DNA of 64,000 nt from Companilactobacillus metriopterae (lineage in GTDB: Bacteria > Bacillota > Bacilli > Lactobacillales > Lactobacillaceae): the NCBI RefSeq assembly GCF_004117915.1, contig NZ_RSTD01000001.1, positions 620,001 to 684,000 on the forward strand, in the 5' to 3' direction. Shown piece by piece: positions 16,650 to 25,669 of the stretch. Position 1 is the first letter of the stretch, and every line of letters starts with the position of its first letter. Position numbers and translations under genes: made by a program. The notes beneath the pieces were generated by a model. That model made no database searches and was not told the DNA's origin. It worked only from the letters and a program-made list of their open reading frames with translations.

Positions 16650-17765
16650 TTAGTTTCTTTTTCCCCAGAATTGGAAGTACTCAGTCTTAATACGACCGTT
16701 GTAAAGTTTTCTCTTTTTAGTTGCCTTTTCACCATAATTTTTTTCAAATTCTTCATCACTAGTTAGTATATATTTACTCCAAGTGGGGGCAGTTGCAAAG
16801 ACTGTCCCCATTTCTTTGTATATACGACGAACAGTTTCAAGATCTTTCATACGTTGACCGTATGGAGGATTGGAAATAATTACACCGTTTTCCCCTTCTA
16901 TCTTTAGATCCTTAACAGCTACTTGTTTGAAAGTAATGTCATGAAGAGTACCAGCTTTGTGGGCATTTAATTTAGCGATATCGATCATAGAACCGTCAAT
17001 ATCACTTGCCAAAATATTTAATTCAATATTTTTTTCGTTTTCTTTAGCTTCTGCTTTTAGATTATCTAATATTTTAGGATCAAACCAATCAAAATTTTCA
17101 AACAAGAAATGACGATCAATACCAGGAGCAACATTTTTAGCAATTCTTGCTGCTTCAATAGCAATTGTTCCTGAACCAGTAGTTGGATCAATGAAAGGCA
17201 TATCAGGACTCCAGTTAGTTAGTAGAATCATTGATGCCGCAAAGTTTTCTTTCAATGGAGCTTCACCATGATCAGTACGATATCCACGTTTATAAAGAGA
17301 TTCACCAGTAGTATCAAGTGTTACTTGAACTTGATCTTTTACGATTCTTACTTCAATACTAAAAGTAGAACCACTTTCTGGCAGTCTGCCTCTTCTTGAG
17401 TAAACATCTGAAAGTTTATTGGCAATGGCCTTTTTAGAAATTATTTGAATATCTCTCTCAGAATGCAATTGTGATTTGACTGAACGTGCTTTAATAGGAA
17501 ATGCAGCATTAAGTGGCAACCAATTATCCCAAGGTATGGCATAAATTTGATCAAATAAATCTTCAAATGATTTTGATTCAAACTCGGAAATTAGAATTTT
17601 AATTCTATCTGCACTTCTTAACCAAAGATTTGCTTTAGCAATATCCTCGTATTCACCATCAAAATATACTTTTCCATTTTCTGTTTGAACTTCATAACCT
17701 AAATCTTGAAGTTCTTTTTTTGTAACAGATTCAAATCCACTTGCCATAGTTGCAATTAATTTCAT
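16650..17765 (-). CDS. ypsC: THUMP-domain class I SAM-dependent RNA methyltransferase (RlmL N-domain/YpsC family)
   Basis: A THUMP domain (about 1-160) is followed by a UPF0020-type Rossmann methyltransferase domain. Seen are PLKENFAASMILL, DPTTGSGTIAIEAA (SAM motif I), ASDIDGSMIDIAKLNA, and the catalytic NPPYGQR motif of base N-methyltransferases. The family methylates a guanine N2 in rRNA. The start is the ATG at 17765 (MKLIATMASG), 8 bases after GGAG, giving 371 residues; a longer frame upstream starts inside the ribosome binding region and has no homology. Its position beside rnpB, gpsB and ypsA is the common Firmicutes order. Confidence 0.9.
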   Translation of the reverse strand: MKLIATMASGFESVTKKELQDLGYEVQTENGKVYFDGEYEDIAKANLWLRSADRIKILISEFESKSFEDLFDQIYAIPWDNWLPLNAAFPIKARSVKSQLHSERDIQIISKKAIANKLSDVYSRRGRLPESGSTFSIEVRIVKDQVQVTLDTTGESLYKRGYRTDHGEAPLKENFAASMILLTNWSPDMPFIDPTTGSGTIAIEAARIAKNVAPGIDRHFLFENFDWFDPKILDNLKAEAKENEKNIELNILASDIDGSMIDIAKLNAHKAGTLHDITFKQVAVKDLKIEGENGVIISNPPYGQRMKDLETVRRIYKEMGTVFATAPTWSKYILTSDEEFEKNYGEKATKKRKLYNGRIKTEYFQFWGKRN

Positions 17766-17800
17766 TAGAGTTACTCCATTATTAATTATTGTTTTGTTGT

Positions 17801-17827
17801 AAAAAAAAAGGACGAACAAGTCGTCCT
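17801..17827 (-). terminator. rnpB terminator
   Basis: A 7-bp stem AGGACGA/TCGTCCT (17809-17815 with 17821-17827) is followed on the minus strand by nine or more Us. Confidence 0.85.
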
Positions 17828-17832
17828 CTGCC

Positions 17833-18205
17833 TAGGTAAATTCCTATAAGCCACGTTTTGTTCTCATAATAAGTGGCAACAAATTATGAGCAGTAATCAT
17901 CTATCTACAATAAAGTCTTCATAGTAGATTCATTTCTCGTTATGAAGCGCCCCTACCAAAGTTTGGGTTGCCCGCTCGTGGGGTTTACCGCGTTCCACTA
18001 TCAGAATTTCTTCTGATACTCGTCTCTGTGGCACTTTCAAGTTAATAACACATAGCCAAAGCCTTAGTGCTTTCACTGCCGTTACTCCAAAGGAGTACCT
18101 TAGCTTATTGGGCTAAGCGCGAACACTACAAGCAATCTCAGCTTGTGCGGGCGTGGACTTTCCTCAGCTTGCATAAGCAAACCGCGATTACCAGGAACTT
18201 ACCAA
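17833..18205 (-). ncRNA. rnpB: RNase P RNA, B-type (low-GC Gram-positive)
   Basis: This is the catalytic RNA of RNase P, which matures tRNA 5' ends. On the minus strand I see the conserved GAGGAAAGTCC core (18155-18165), and the P1 helix formed by 18193-18203 pairing with 17835-17845 (11 bp, one G-U). Near the 3' end is the ACAAAACGTGGCTTA segment, counterpart of the conserved ACAGAAACCCGCTTA. The region has no coding frame, fills the only gap over 300 bases in the window, and lies between ypsC and gpsB as in other Firmicutes. Exact ends are within a few bases; a TATAAT lies at 18219-18214 on the minus strand. Confidence 0.95.
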
Positions 18206-18221
18206 TGAAAAATATTATACA

Positions 18222-18929
18222 CTAAAAGTTACTCTTGTTGTTGAAATTATCATTGAAACCATTGAAATTTTGATTAGAATTGATTTCGTTGTGACCATTT
18301 TCGAATCTGTTATTATTGTTGTTTGTGTTGTATTGATTAGGAACAACAGCTGAAGAAAATTGTTGAACATTTTGGTTGTTATTTGGTTGAGGTTGTTGAT
18401 TAGTTGGATTTGATTTTGGTTGATTGTTATTTGCAAAATCATGACCAAATACACGTTGTTCAAGATTTGATAATCTTCTCAAAATATCGTAGTATGTTTC
18501 ATCCATTGAGTCAGAATTTATAGACTTGTTTGAATTTTGTGATTTATTTGGATTTGCAGCTGCCTGTTTAGGTGCTTGTGGACGAGCTTGCATGTTAGGA
18601 TTTTGACCTGGTTGAGGTTGTTGCATAGGTCTTTGTTGTTGATTATTTACACGAGGACGTTGTGGTCCTTGTGGATTGCTGTTTCGTTCAGATTCTAGCA
18701 TAGCTATTTCATTTTTTAGAGTAGCAATTTGACTTTCAAAAGATTCATAGTCTTTGATAACATTATCAAGGAATAAATCAACTTCATTTTGATCATAACC
18801 ACGCATCTTAATCTTAAATTCTTTTGAAAGAATGTCATTTGGTTCAAAATTTAAGAAAAAGTCGTTATTATTCATATTTGGATCAGGTTGTGGACCTTGC
18901 TGAGGATTAAAATTGTTCATATTATTCAT
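18222..18929 (-). CDS. gpsB: GpsB cell division coordinator with long N/Q/P-rich linker and tail
   Basis: GpsB is a cytosolic membrane-associated hexamer that docks PBP1 and other wall-synthesis proteins at septum and periphery. The DivIVA-like N-terminal coil is at about 27-82 (FEPNDILSKEF, MRGYDQNEVDLFLD), and the C-terminal trimer coil at about 143-162 (DETYYDILRRLSNLEQRVFG). Usual GpsB is 100-140 residues. Here it is 235, with an N-terminal extension (1-26), a Pro/Gln-rich linker (83-140) and a tail after the trimer coil (163-235) made mostly of Asn, Gln and Pro. The start follows AAGGAG. The gene sits opposite pbp1A, its usual partner, and between ypsA and rnpB. Confidence 0.9.
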   Translation of the reverse strand: MNNMNNFNPQQGPQPDPNMNNNDFFLNFEPNDILSKEFKIKMRGYDQNEVDLFLDNVIKDYESFESQIATLKNEIAMLESERNSNPQGPQRPRVNNQQQRPMQQPQPGQNPNMQARPQAPKQAAANPNKSQNSNKSINSDSMDETYYDILRRLSNLEQRVFGHDFANNNQPKSNPTNQQPQPNNNQNVQQFSSAVVPNQYNTNNNNNRFENGHNEINSNQNFNGFNDNFNNKSNF

Positions 18930-18953
18930 GTGTAGGAGCTCCTTTTATGTAAT

Positions 18954-19505
18954 TCAATAATTGTCAAACATTGAGTTAGCAAAATCTTGCATAGAGTCAA
19001 AATCAACAAGTTCTAATGAGTAATCTGGATTCTTCTCAATATACTTGATGACCGCTTCGTAGTCATATTTTGGCTTACCAACATTCTCCAAATCGTAGAA
19101 CATCAAGACGCCATCTGTATGTTTCAGCATGAAACTTTGCCAATTTATTAACTGTACGTAGTTAGTATAACTTAAATCTGATAAATAGCTAAAATAGTCA
19201 GCTTTTCTTAAAAAAATATTTAGTTTTTGCTTGTTGTTGTCATTCCAATTCCCCTCGAAATTTTGATAAGGAATAATAACTGCAAGCTCAATTTGATAAT
19301 TTTCTTGTTTAAGCTCTTCTACAACTTCGCCAATTATCATCTCGGTACCAAGGTTTGCACCGGTTAGTATCCATTCTACCCCATTTTCAATATAGTTAAT
19401 TATTCTATTTTTGAAATAATTTTTTATAACTTTTACCTTTAGGTCATCATCTTTAAATATTCCCAACTCATAAGATCGATAACCTGTAATCCATAAATTT
19501 TTCAG
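18954..19505 (-). CDS. ypsA: YpsA (DUF1273, SLOG superfamily), probable CTG start
   Basis: The family usually starts M-x-x-LWVTGYRSYELG. Here that segment (NLWITGYRSYEL) is in frame but lies upstream of the first standard start codon, a TTG at 19466. The only fitting start is CTG at 19505-19503, eight bases after AGGGG, giving 183 residues, the normal length. The SLOG core is complete: TGYRS, EWILTGANLGTE (with the G-rich loop), a central NWND segment and GKPKYDYEA. YpsA influences cell division in Firmicutes and may bind a nucleotide or ADP-ribose-like ligand. It is co-directional with gpsB 24 bases downstream. The CTG call rests on homology and spacing. Confidence 0.88.
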   Translation of the reverse strand: MKNLWITGYRSYELGIFKDDDLKVKVIKNYFKNRIINYIENGVEWILTGANLGTEMIIGEVVEELKQENYQIELAVIIPYQNFEGNWNDNNKQKLNIFLRKADYFSYLSDLSYTNYVQLINWQSFMLKHTDGVLMFYDLENVGKPKYDYEAVIKYIEKNPDYSLELVDFDSMQDFANSMFDNY

Positions 19506-19539
19506 AAGATGTTCCCCTTTTTTATAAAATATCTAATCA

Positions 19540-19548
19540 TGGTATAAT
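19540..19548 (+). promoter_or_regulatory. Extended -10 promoter of recU-pbp1A
   Basis: TGGTATAAT is an extended -10 with a poor -35 (TTTTAT, 19520-19525). AGGAG and the TTG start of recU follow. Confidence 0.6.
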
Positions 19549-19571
19549 GTCACACAATAGGAGTTGATTAT

Positions 19572-20210
19572 TTGACATTAAATTATCCTGATGGACGCTC
19601 ATTCAGTAGTAATGGTAACACATCTAATACCCAAAAAAGAACCAAAAAGGAAGTACGTTTTGGCGATCGTGGTATGCATCTAGAAGAAGAAATAAACGAG
19701 ACAAATATATTTTATAGAGAGCATGATCAAGCTGTAATTTATAAAAAACCTATCCCCGTTCAAATTGTTAAGGTAGATTATCCTAAACGTAGTAAAGCAG
19801 TGATAAAGGAAGCTTATTTTAAACAGGCTTCCACTACCGACTACAATGGAATATATAGAGGATATTATGTTGATTTCGAAGCAAAAGAAACTACTTTAAA
19901 ACAATCTTTTCCTTTGAAAAACTTTCACCAGCATCAAATTGATCATTTGAAAGCTTGCAAAAAGCAAGGCGGAATATGCTTTGTAATTATGAAGTATGTA
20001 ACATTGAATCGTTATTTTTTGGTAGATGCCGATATTATATTTGATTATTGGGACAAGAAAAATATTGATGGATCAAAATCAATAAAAGTTGATCAAATTG
20101 AAAAAATTGGGATAGAACTAAAAAGTGGCTATCGACCAACACTCGATTATTTGCCGGCAGTTGATAAATTGATTGCTGCAAAACAAGGAGAACTAAATGA
20201 AGACTACTAA
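19572..20210 (+). CDS. recU: RecU Holliday junction resolvase
   Basis: It cuts four-way DNA junctions in recombination and chromosome segregation. The 212 residues carry the family features: MTLNYPDGR at the start, FGDRGMHLEEEINETN, and the nuclease core DFEAKET (Asp101, Glu103, Lys105) followed by FHQHQIDHL. The start is TTG at 19572, eight bases after AGGAG; no ATG is available before the conserved N-terminus. It overlaps pbp1A by 14 bases, the standard recU-pbp1A pair, divergent from ypsA-gpsB. Confidence 0.95.
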   Translation: MTLNYPDGRSFSSNGNTSNTQKRTKKEVRFGDRGMHLEEEINETNIFYREHDQAVIYKKPIPVQIVKVDYPKRSKAVIKEAYFKQASTTDYNGIYRGYYVDFEAKETTLKQSFPLKNFHQHQIDHLKACKKQGGICFVIMKYVTLNRYFLVDADIIFDYWDKKNIDGSKSIKVDQIEKIGIELKSGYRPTLDYLPAVDKLIAAKQGELNEDY

Positions 20211-22476
20211 ATATTGGAAAAAAGGCCTTAAATACTTTGGGATTTTCATAGCACTATGTATCGTGATATTCCTAAGCGTATTTACCTACTATGCCTTTAA
20301 ATCACCTACTGTTACAAAAGAAGATCTACAAAGCGGTGGATCATCAGTAATAGTAGATACAAGTGGAAAACAAATTGTATCCTTAGGTAATAGCAAAAGA
20401 AATTATGTGACAATTGATAAAGTACCAAAGCAAATGCAAAATGCAGTTGTTTCTATAGAAGATAAACAATTTTACAATGAAACTTTTGGAATTAATCCAG
20501 TGAGAATTGTTAAATCAGTATTTAATAATGCATTTGGAGATGATGGTCTTCAAGGTGGAAGTACCCTAACCCAACAACTTATTAAACTAACTGCTTTTTC
20601 AACTGATGTAAAAGACCAAACGTATAAGCGAAAACTACAAGAAGCATGGTTGGCTATCAAGTTAAGTCAACAGTACTCAAAAGATCAAATTTTAGAATAC
20701 TACGTAAACAAGGTATATATGAGTAATGGTGTTTATGGTATTCAGACAGCATCTAAGTACTATTACGGCAAATCATTAGACGAGTTGACTTTACCTCAAC
20801 AGGCTTTATTAGCAGGATTGCCAAATGCTCCATCGAGTTATGACCCATATAAGCACCCTGATAAGGCCAAGGAACGTAGGGATCTAGTTATTCGTGCTAT
20901 GTATAACAATAATAAAATAAGTAAATCTCAAGCGCAGGAAGCTATTGCAACACCTATCGACAGTGGTATGAGAGCTTACCATAATATTCAGTCGTCTGAT
21001 GATAATAATCGTATGATAACAGATCCTTATGTTAAAGAAGCCATTACTGAGGTTCAGAAAAAAGGATACGATCCTTATAGAGACAATTTGAAAATCACTG
21101 TAAATATGGATTACGATGCACAAAAACGTCTTTATAATATTGTGAATAGTTCAAATTATGTTCAATTCCAAGATTCGAAGATGCAAGTAGGTGCTTCAAT
21201 CGTCAATCCTAACAATGGTAAAGTAATTGCCATGATCGGTGGTAGAAATCTTCAAAATATTCAGTTTGGACTTAACAGAGCTGTTCAAACGTCTAGAAGT
21301 AATGGTTCTACTATAAAACCAGTGTTGGATTATGCACCGGCAATCGAGTACCTAAATTGGTCAACCTATCATCAATTAGACGATAGCAAATACACATATC
21401 CTGGTACAGATATCGTACTTGGTGACTGGGATAATACCTATCAGGGACAAATGAGTATGCGAGAAGCACTTATAGGTTCAAGAAATGTCCCTGCTGTCAA
21501 AACACTCCAATCTGTTGGATTTAGCAAAGCTATCAACTTTGCTTCCAACATGGGGATAGATGTAAGTAACAGCCAAGGTCTTTCAGCTGGTATTGGTGCT
21601 AATGCTTCGAGTCTTCAAGGTGCAAGTGCCTACTCCGCATTTGCCAACGGGGGAACTTATTATAAGCCAACATATGTAAGTAAAATAGAAACTGCAGATG
21701 GTATTGTTCATAACTATAGTTCTAAAGCTAAAAAGGTCATGAAGAATTCTACAGCTTATATGATTACAGATATGCTAAAGGGTGTTCCTTCATCTACTGG
21801 ATTTGCTAGTTACGCTCAAATAAGTGGTATTCATCAAGCTGGTAAAACTGGTACGACAAATTATAGTGATGATGAAATATCATCAAATTACGCCTTAAGC
21901 GGTAAATCAAAAGATGCTTGGTATAATGGATACACCAAGGATTACTCAATGAGTGTTTGGACTGGTTATGATTCTCCTAACTCTGAGGGTGTTTCAAGTA
22001 CTTATCAAAGTGTAGCAGGTAAAATATATAAAGCTGAGATGGAATATCTATACAATGATAAGACTAGTTCTAATTGGAAGAAACCAAGCTCAGTAGTTTC
22101 AATGAGAATACAAAATAATGGGTCAAAGACCCCTACTGTTGCACCGCCAGGAAGTTCAAACTATACAAAGGAATTATTTATTGAAGGTTATGAACCTTCA
22201 AATCCTTATTCCGAATCTGATTACTCTTCACAATCGTCTACAACAGTTTCAGGTAATGAAGTTGTGACAAATAGAAGATCTTCAGACAATTCCACATCAG
22301 ACTCAGAGACTACAACTGATGATAGTCAAAATGGTAATACTGACACTGGAACAGGATCTACAGGAAACAACAATGGAAATACAGGAACTGGTAATACCGG
22401 TGGTGGAAACAATAACACTGGTGGAACAGGTACTGGAACTGGCGGTGGAGGAACTACAACTCCCCCAACAAATTAA
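20197..22476 (+). CDS. pbp1A: Class A penicillin-binding protein 1A (glycosyltransferase/transpeptidase)
   Basis: It polymerises and cross-links peptidoglycan outside the membrane. The 759 residues comprise a cytoplasmic tail, membrane helix 13-34, a GT51 domain (catalytic SIEDKQFY with Glu88, GGSTLTQQL at 120-128) and a transpeptidase with Ser371-x-x-Lys374 (STIK), Ser428-Arg-Asn430 and Lys550-Thr-Gly-Thr. The last 100 residues or so are low-complexity: Ser/Thr/Asp-rich and then Gly/Thr/Asn-rich (TGTGNTGGG, TTTPPTN), common in lactobacillar PBP1A and outside the catalytic fold. The start follows AAGGAG and overlaps recU; the gene ends at a bidirectional terminator. Confidence 0.95.
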   Translation: MKTTKYWKKGLKYFGIFIALCIVIFLSVFTYYAFKSPTVTKEDLQSGGSSVIVDTSGKQIVSLGNSKRNYVTIDKVPKQMQNAVVSIEDKQFYNETFGINPVRIVKSVFNNAFGDDGLQGGSTLTQQLIKLTAFSTDVKDQTYKRKLQEAWLAIKLSQQYSKDQILEYYVNKVYMSNGVYGIQTASKYYYGKSLDELTLPQQALLAGLPNAPSSYDPYKHPDKAKERRDLVIRAMYNNNKISKSQAQEAIATPIDSGMRAYHNIQSSDDNNRMITDPYVKEAITEVQKKGYDPYRDNLKITVNMDYDAQKRLYNIVNSSNYVQFQDSKMQVGASIVNPNNGKVIAMIGGRNLQNIQFGLNRAVQTSRSNGSTIKPVLDYAPAIEYLNWSTYHQLDDSKYTYPGTDIVLGDWDNTYQGQMSMREALIGSRNVPAVKTLQSVGFSKAINFASNMGIDVSNSQGLSAGIGANASSLQGASAYSAFANGGTYYKPTYVSKIETADGIVHNYSSKAKKVMKNSTAYMITDMLKGVPSSTGFASYAQISGIHQAGKTGTTNYSDDEISSNYALSGKSKDAWYNGYTKDYSMSVWTGYDSPNSEGVSSTYQSVAGKIYKAEMEYLYNDKTSSNWKKPSSVVSMRIQNNGSKTPTVAPPGSSNYTKELFIEGYEPSNPYSESDYSSQSSTTVSGNEVVTNRRSSDNSTSDSETTTDDSQNGNTDTGTGSTGNNNGNTGTGNTGGGNNNTGGTGTGTGGGGTTTPPTN

Positions 22477-22510
22477 AAAAAGCTAGAACTCATTGAGTTC
22501 TAGCTTTTTT
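22476..22510. terminator. Bidirectional terminator between pbp1A and nth
   Basis: A perfect 16-bp stem (22476-22491 with 22495-22510) with a 3-base loop and A/T-rich outer ends overlaps the nth stop codon. Confidence 0.9.
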
Positions 22511-23134
22511 ATTTTTCTCAAACATTTGATCGCTTAATTGCGTTATCTGATTATCCAATGTTTTTATATTATATTTTCTTCCAAATTCAATTAGTGAGTG
22601 ATGTGCTGTATGTAACTCATTATCTGGTAGAGCATCTACAATTCTATTTTCTATTGCAATAACTGATGCATTCGGATCTACAAAATGTAGTCTCTTAGAG
22701 ATTTTTTCAACATGAGTATCAACTGCAAATGTCGGTTGATTAAATCTGTCACTTAGTACAACGTTTGCAGTTTTACGACCGACACCAGGAAGCTTGATCA
22801 AGTCTTCCCTATTATCAGGTACTTTGCCATTAAAATCAGATACTAACATTTTTGAGGTAGCAATAATATTTTTAGATTTATTTTTGTACAAACCGATACT
22901 TCTGATAATATTCTCAATGTCATCTTGATTAGCATATTGCATTTTTTCTGCGGTAGGATATTTTTGGAATAACTTTGGAGTCACTTTATTAACAGCTACA
23001 TCAGTAGTTTGAGCACTCATTATTACTGCTATTAAAAACTGAAAATTTGTCTCCGCATTTAGTGATATACCAACCGGTCCCACATCATATTCGATCATTT
23101 TTATTAATTCAAATATCTGGTCATTATTTAACAT
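22490..23134 (-). CDS. nth: Endonuclease III-type DNA glycosylase/AP lyase lacking the iron-sulphur cysteines
   Basis: This base-excision glycosylase for oxidised pyrimidines has 214 residues. The helix-hairpin-helix LPGVGRKTANVV (115-126) contains the catalytic Lys121, and Asp139 is in AVDTHVEKIS. The C-terminal part that in most Nth proteins carries a C-x6-C-x2-C-x5-C cluster motif reads EFGRKYNIKTLDNQITQ and has no cysteine at all, so no 4Fe-4S cluster can form. The sequence is otherwise intact and full length apart from that loop. It follows dnaD with a 1-base gap, the usual dnaD-nth pair in Firmicutes. Confidence 0.92.
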   Translation of the reverse strand: MLNNDQIFELIKMIEYDVGPVGISLNAETNFQFLIAVIMSAQTTDVAVNKVTPKLFQKYPTAEKMQYANQDDIENIIRSIGLYKNKSKNIIATSKMLVSDFNGKVPDNREDLIKLPGVGRKTANVVLSDRFNQPTFAVDTHVEKISKRLHFVDPNASVIAIENRIVDALPDNELHTAHHSLIEFGRKYNIKTLDNQITQLSDQMFEKNKKARTQ

Positions 23135-23135
23135 G

Positions 23136-23759
23136 CTAATATCCCATTTTTTTCCTGCGGTCCTGTAATTGCTCTGCAGTTTTTATATTACTTTTTTCCC
23201 AACTAATTAATATACGATCCATATACTTCAAGGAATATGCTTGATTTAAAACAGCTTCTCTCAGTGCTAATTCAATTAATTCTACTGGGTAATGATCATC
23301 ATTAATCCATTGATGAACTTGTTCTTGTTCTATTGGAGAAATTGGACGTCCAAATTCAATTTCTAATTTTTTAAATAAGTTTTGAACTTTATTCTGTAAA
23401 TTTTCTTTTTGAGTTTCATTTTCTTCTTGATTTAGAAAATCCGCAATTTTGTAATAAACAGGAGACAATGAGTATACATCACGTTGAACATGATTTTCTA
23501 TAACAGTTTTTAATTCAATAATTCCCAACTTAATTAGGTTTTGTATTATATCAAATACTTCAGTTTCTGGAATGAGAGTCATAGAGGATATATCTTTAGA
23601 AGGTGGAAAATCAATTCCCTCTTGATTACTCATGGTTAAAAATATGTAGACTACTAAATCTTTTTCAGTCATTCCTAGTTTTTTATAATATTGAATTACT
23701 AAGTTGTTGATAGATGTATACTTTGATTCTATTAATTTTTTTAAAATCTTATCTTTCAT
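23136..23759 (-). CDS. dnaD: DnaD primosomal replication protein
   Basis: DnaD is a DNA-remodelling protein that loads the replicative helicase with DnaB/DnaI in low-GC Gram-positives. The 207 residues show the N-terminal winged-helix DDBH1 (about 1-110) and the DDBH2 domain (about 125-195) with the signature YMDRILISW near its end. It is placed directly upstream of nth, and separated from asnS by a terminator. Confidence 0.92.
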   Translation of the reverse strand: MKDKILKKLIESKYTSINNLVIQYYKKLGMTEKDLVVYIFLTMSNQEGIDFPPSKDISSMTLIPETEVFDIIQNLIKLGIIELKTVIENHVQRDVYSLSPVYYKIADFLNQEENETQKENLQNKVQNLFKKLEIEFGRPISPIEQEQVHQWINDDHYPVELIELALREAVLNQAYSLKYMDRILISWEKSNIKTAEQLQDRRKKMGY

Positions 23760-23776
23760 TAGCTCACCTAGTTTAG

Positions 23777-23815
23777 AAAAATAGCATAGACAGATAGATG
23801 TCTATGCTTATTTTT
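23777..23815 (-). terminator. Terminator between asnS and dnaD
   Basis: A 9-bp stem GCATAGACA/TGTCTATGC (23784-23792, 23799-23807) has A/T-rich flanks on both sides. It lies 10 to 50 bases past the asnS stop; a dnaD promoter must lie downstream or read-through occurs. Confidence 0.8.
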
Positions 23816-23825
23816 ATTAATTTAA

Positions 23826-25124
23826 TTATGGTCTTAAGCGATTAATCATTCTTGGGAATGGAATTGCTTCACGTAGATGGTCAAGATGACAAATCCATGT
23901 AATTGCACGTTCAAATCCTAAACCAAATCCTGAATGAGGAACTGATCCATATCTTCTAAGGTCAAGATACCATTGATAATCATCCATATTTAGACCCATT
24001 TTTTTAATTTCTGCTTCTAGTTGATCAAAGTCAGTTTCACGTTCAGAACCACCAATAATTTCCCCGTATCCTTCTGGGGCTAATAGATCAGCACAAACAT
24101 ATAGTCTTTCATCAGTTGGATGTGGTTTCATATAGAAAGGTTTGATTGATTTAGGGAAGTTAAGGATAAATACAGGTTGTTCAAATTGTTCAGAAATGTA
24201 TTGTTCTTCGGGTGCACCGAAATCGTCACCCCATTTTGTGTCCATACCTGCCTTTTGAAGCATTTCAACGGCTTCATCATATGAAACACGTGGATATGGT
24301 AATTTTGTATATTTCTTTAGAGTATCAACATCTCTATCAAGAAGACCTAATTGGTATTCACAATTATCAATAACTCTTTGAACAAGATAAGCAATATATC
24401 TTTCTTGAATTTCCAAACTTTGTTCTTGATGCATGAAAGCCATTTCTGGTTCAATCATCCAAAATTCAGTTAGATGACGTCTTGTTTTGGATTTTTCAGC
24501 ACGGAAAGTTGGTCCAAACGTAAATACTTTTCCAAGAGCCATTGCCCCTGCTTCAGCGTACAATTGTCCACTTTGTGAAAGATATGCATCGGTGTCGAAG
24601 TATTCAGTATGGAATAACTCTGTTGTTCCTTCAGGAGCGCTACCAGTGAAGATTGGTGGATCCATCTTGATGAATCCATTTTCGTTGAAAAAGTCGTATG
24701 TAGCATTAATCATTTCATTTCTAATATGCATAATGGCATTTTGGCGACGAGAACGAAGCCATAGATGACGGTGGTCCATTAAGAATTCTGTACCATGTTC
24801 TTTGTTAGTAATAGGATAATCTTCACTGCCACCAATTGGTTCAATATCTGAAACTTGAATTTCATAACCAAAGTGAGAGCGATCATCTTTATGAATAGTA
24901 CCTGTAATCCACATACTTTCTTCTTGACGAAGTGATTTAGAAAGTTCAAATGTTTCTTCACTAACTTCGTTTTTTAGAACAACGCCTTGGAAAAAGGCAG
25001 ATCCATCACGTAATTGAAGGAAAGCTATTTTACCTGAAGAACGTTTGTCTGTTAACCAAACACCAATTTTAACTTCTTGATCTACGTAATCTTTTGCATC
25101 AACAATACTAATTTGTTTTACCAT
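23826..25124 (-). CDS. asnS: Asparaginyl-tRNA synthetase
   Basis: This class IIb synthetase charges tRNA-Asn. The 432 residues have an N-terminal OB-fold anticodon domain (about 1-110: [23 protein letters not shown]), then the class II core: [22 protein letters not shown], motif 2 in [21 protein letters not shown] and motif 3 [17 protein letters not shown] precedes the ATG. No T-box is visible upstream; it is transcribed with the TseB-like gene, 16 bases upstream, as in other lactobacilli. Confidence 0.96.
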   Translation of the reverse strand: MVKQISIVDAKDYVDQEVKIGVWLTDKRSSGKIAFLQLRDGSAFFQGVVLKNEVSEETFELSKSLRQEESMWITGTIHKDDRSHFGYEIQVSDIEPIGGSEDYPITNKEHGTEFLMDHRHLWLRSRRQNAIMHIRNEMINATYDFFNENGFIKMDPPIFTGSAPEGTTELFHTEYFDTDAYLSQSGQLYAEAGAMALGKVFTFGPTFRAEKSKTRRHLTEFWMIEPEMAFMHQEQSLEIQERYIAYLVQRVIDNCEYQLGLLDRDVDTLKKYTKLPYPRVSYDEAVEMLQKAGMDTKWGDDFGAPEEQYISEQFEQPVFILNFPKSIKPFYMKPHPTDERLYVCADLLAPEGYGEIIGGSERETDFDQLEAEIKKMGLNMDDYQWYLDLRRYGSVPHSGFGLGFERAITWICHLDHLREAIPFPRMINRLRP

Positions 25125-25140
25125 TAATTAAGCCTCCGGA

Positions 25141-25620
25141 TTATATATTATTTGTAGTTTTAATACTCTTGCCCGTTTCAAAATCTACTAAGTTGTATCC
25201 TATAGTTCCATTTTTATTTTGAAATGAAACTTCCCAAGTAGGTTTATTTTTATATAAACCTAGATTGATATTGAGAATTTTTTTAGCATTATATCGGTTT
25301 TGAACCTCAGATGTGATTTCAGATCTTTGTGGTGCATCGTTCTTATTAACTACAGTGGTCTGACCTGATTTTGCGTTAATAATGATGTATCGATATTTAT
25401 TAGATTGAGTCAGTCCACCAATCGAATAATATTGCTTATCACGATTATATTCACCAAAATAATCTGAAGTAGTTATACCTGCTTTTTCCTTCGCAATAGT
25501 TTCTGACTGTGATTGAGCACTACTATATGGAGATATAGCCATATTCAAATATGTCAGAACAGAGATCAGTACGAGGGCGATAATTGAAACACTTAATAAA
25601 ATTTTAGTTCCTTTATTCAT
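25141..25620 (-). CDS. TseB-like (DUF5590/YpmB) membrane-anchored cell-wall protein
   Basis: This 159-residue protein has one N-terminal membrane helix (about 6-26, LLSVSIIALVLISVLTYL) and an extracytoplasmic part of two cystatin/PepSY-like modules (YYSIGGL ... YIIINAKSG; WEVSFQNKNG ... YNLVDFETG). It fits YpmB/TseB, a partner of PBP2A in B. subtilis wall elongation; the ypmB-asnS neighbourhood supports it. The ATG at 25620 is preferred over a TTG eight codons upstream because AAGGG lies 7 bases before it. Confidence 0.8.
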   Translation of the reverse strand: MNKGTKILLSVSIIALVLISVLTYLNMAISPYSSAQSQSETIAKEKAGITTSDYFGEYNRDKQYYSIGGLTQSNKYRYIIINAKSGQTTVVNKNDAPQRSEITSEVQNRYNAKKILNINLGLYKNKPTWEVSFQNKNGTIGYNLVDFETGKSIKTTNNI

Positions 25621-25669
25621 ATCTTTACCCTTAATTATTTTCAATAAGAATAGTATAGCAACTTTTCCA

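Noticed and set aside
17820-18215. Search for a protein gene in the gap beside gpsB
   Set aside because: The region is fully explained by RNase P RNA with its conserved core, P1 helix and terminator.
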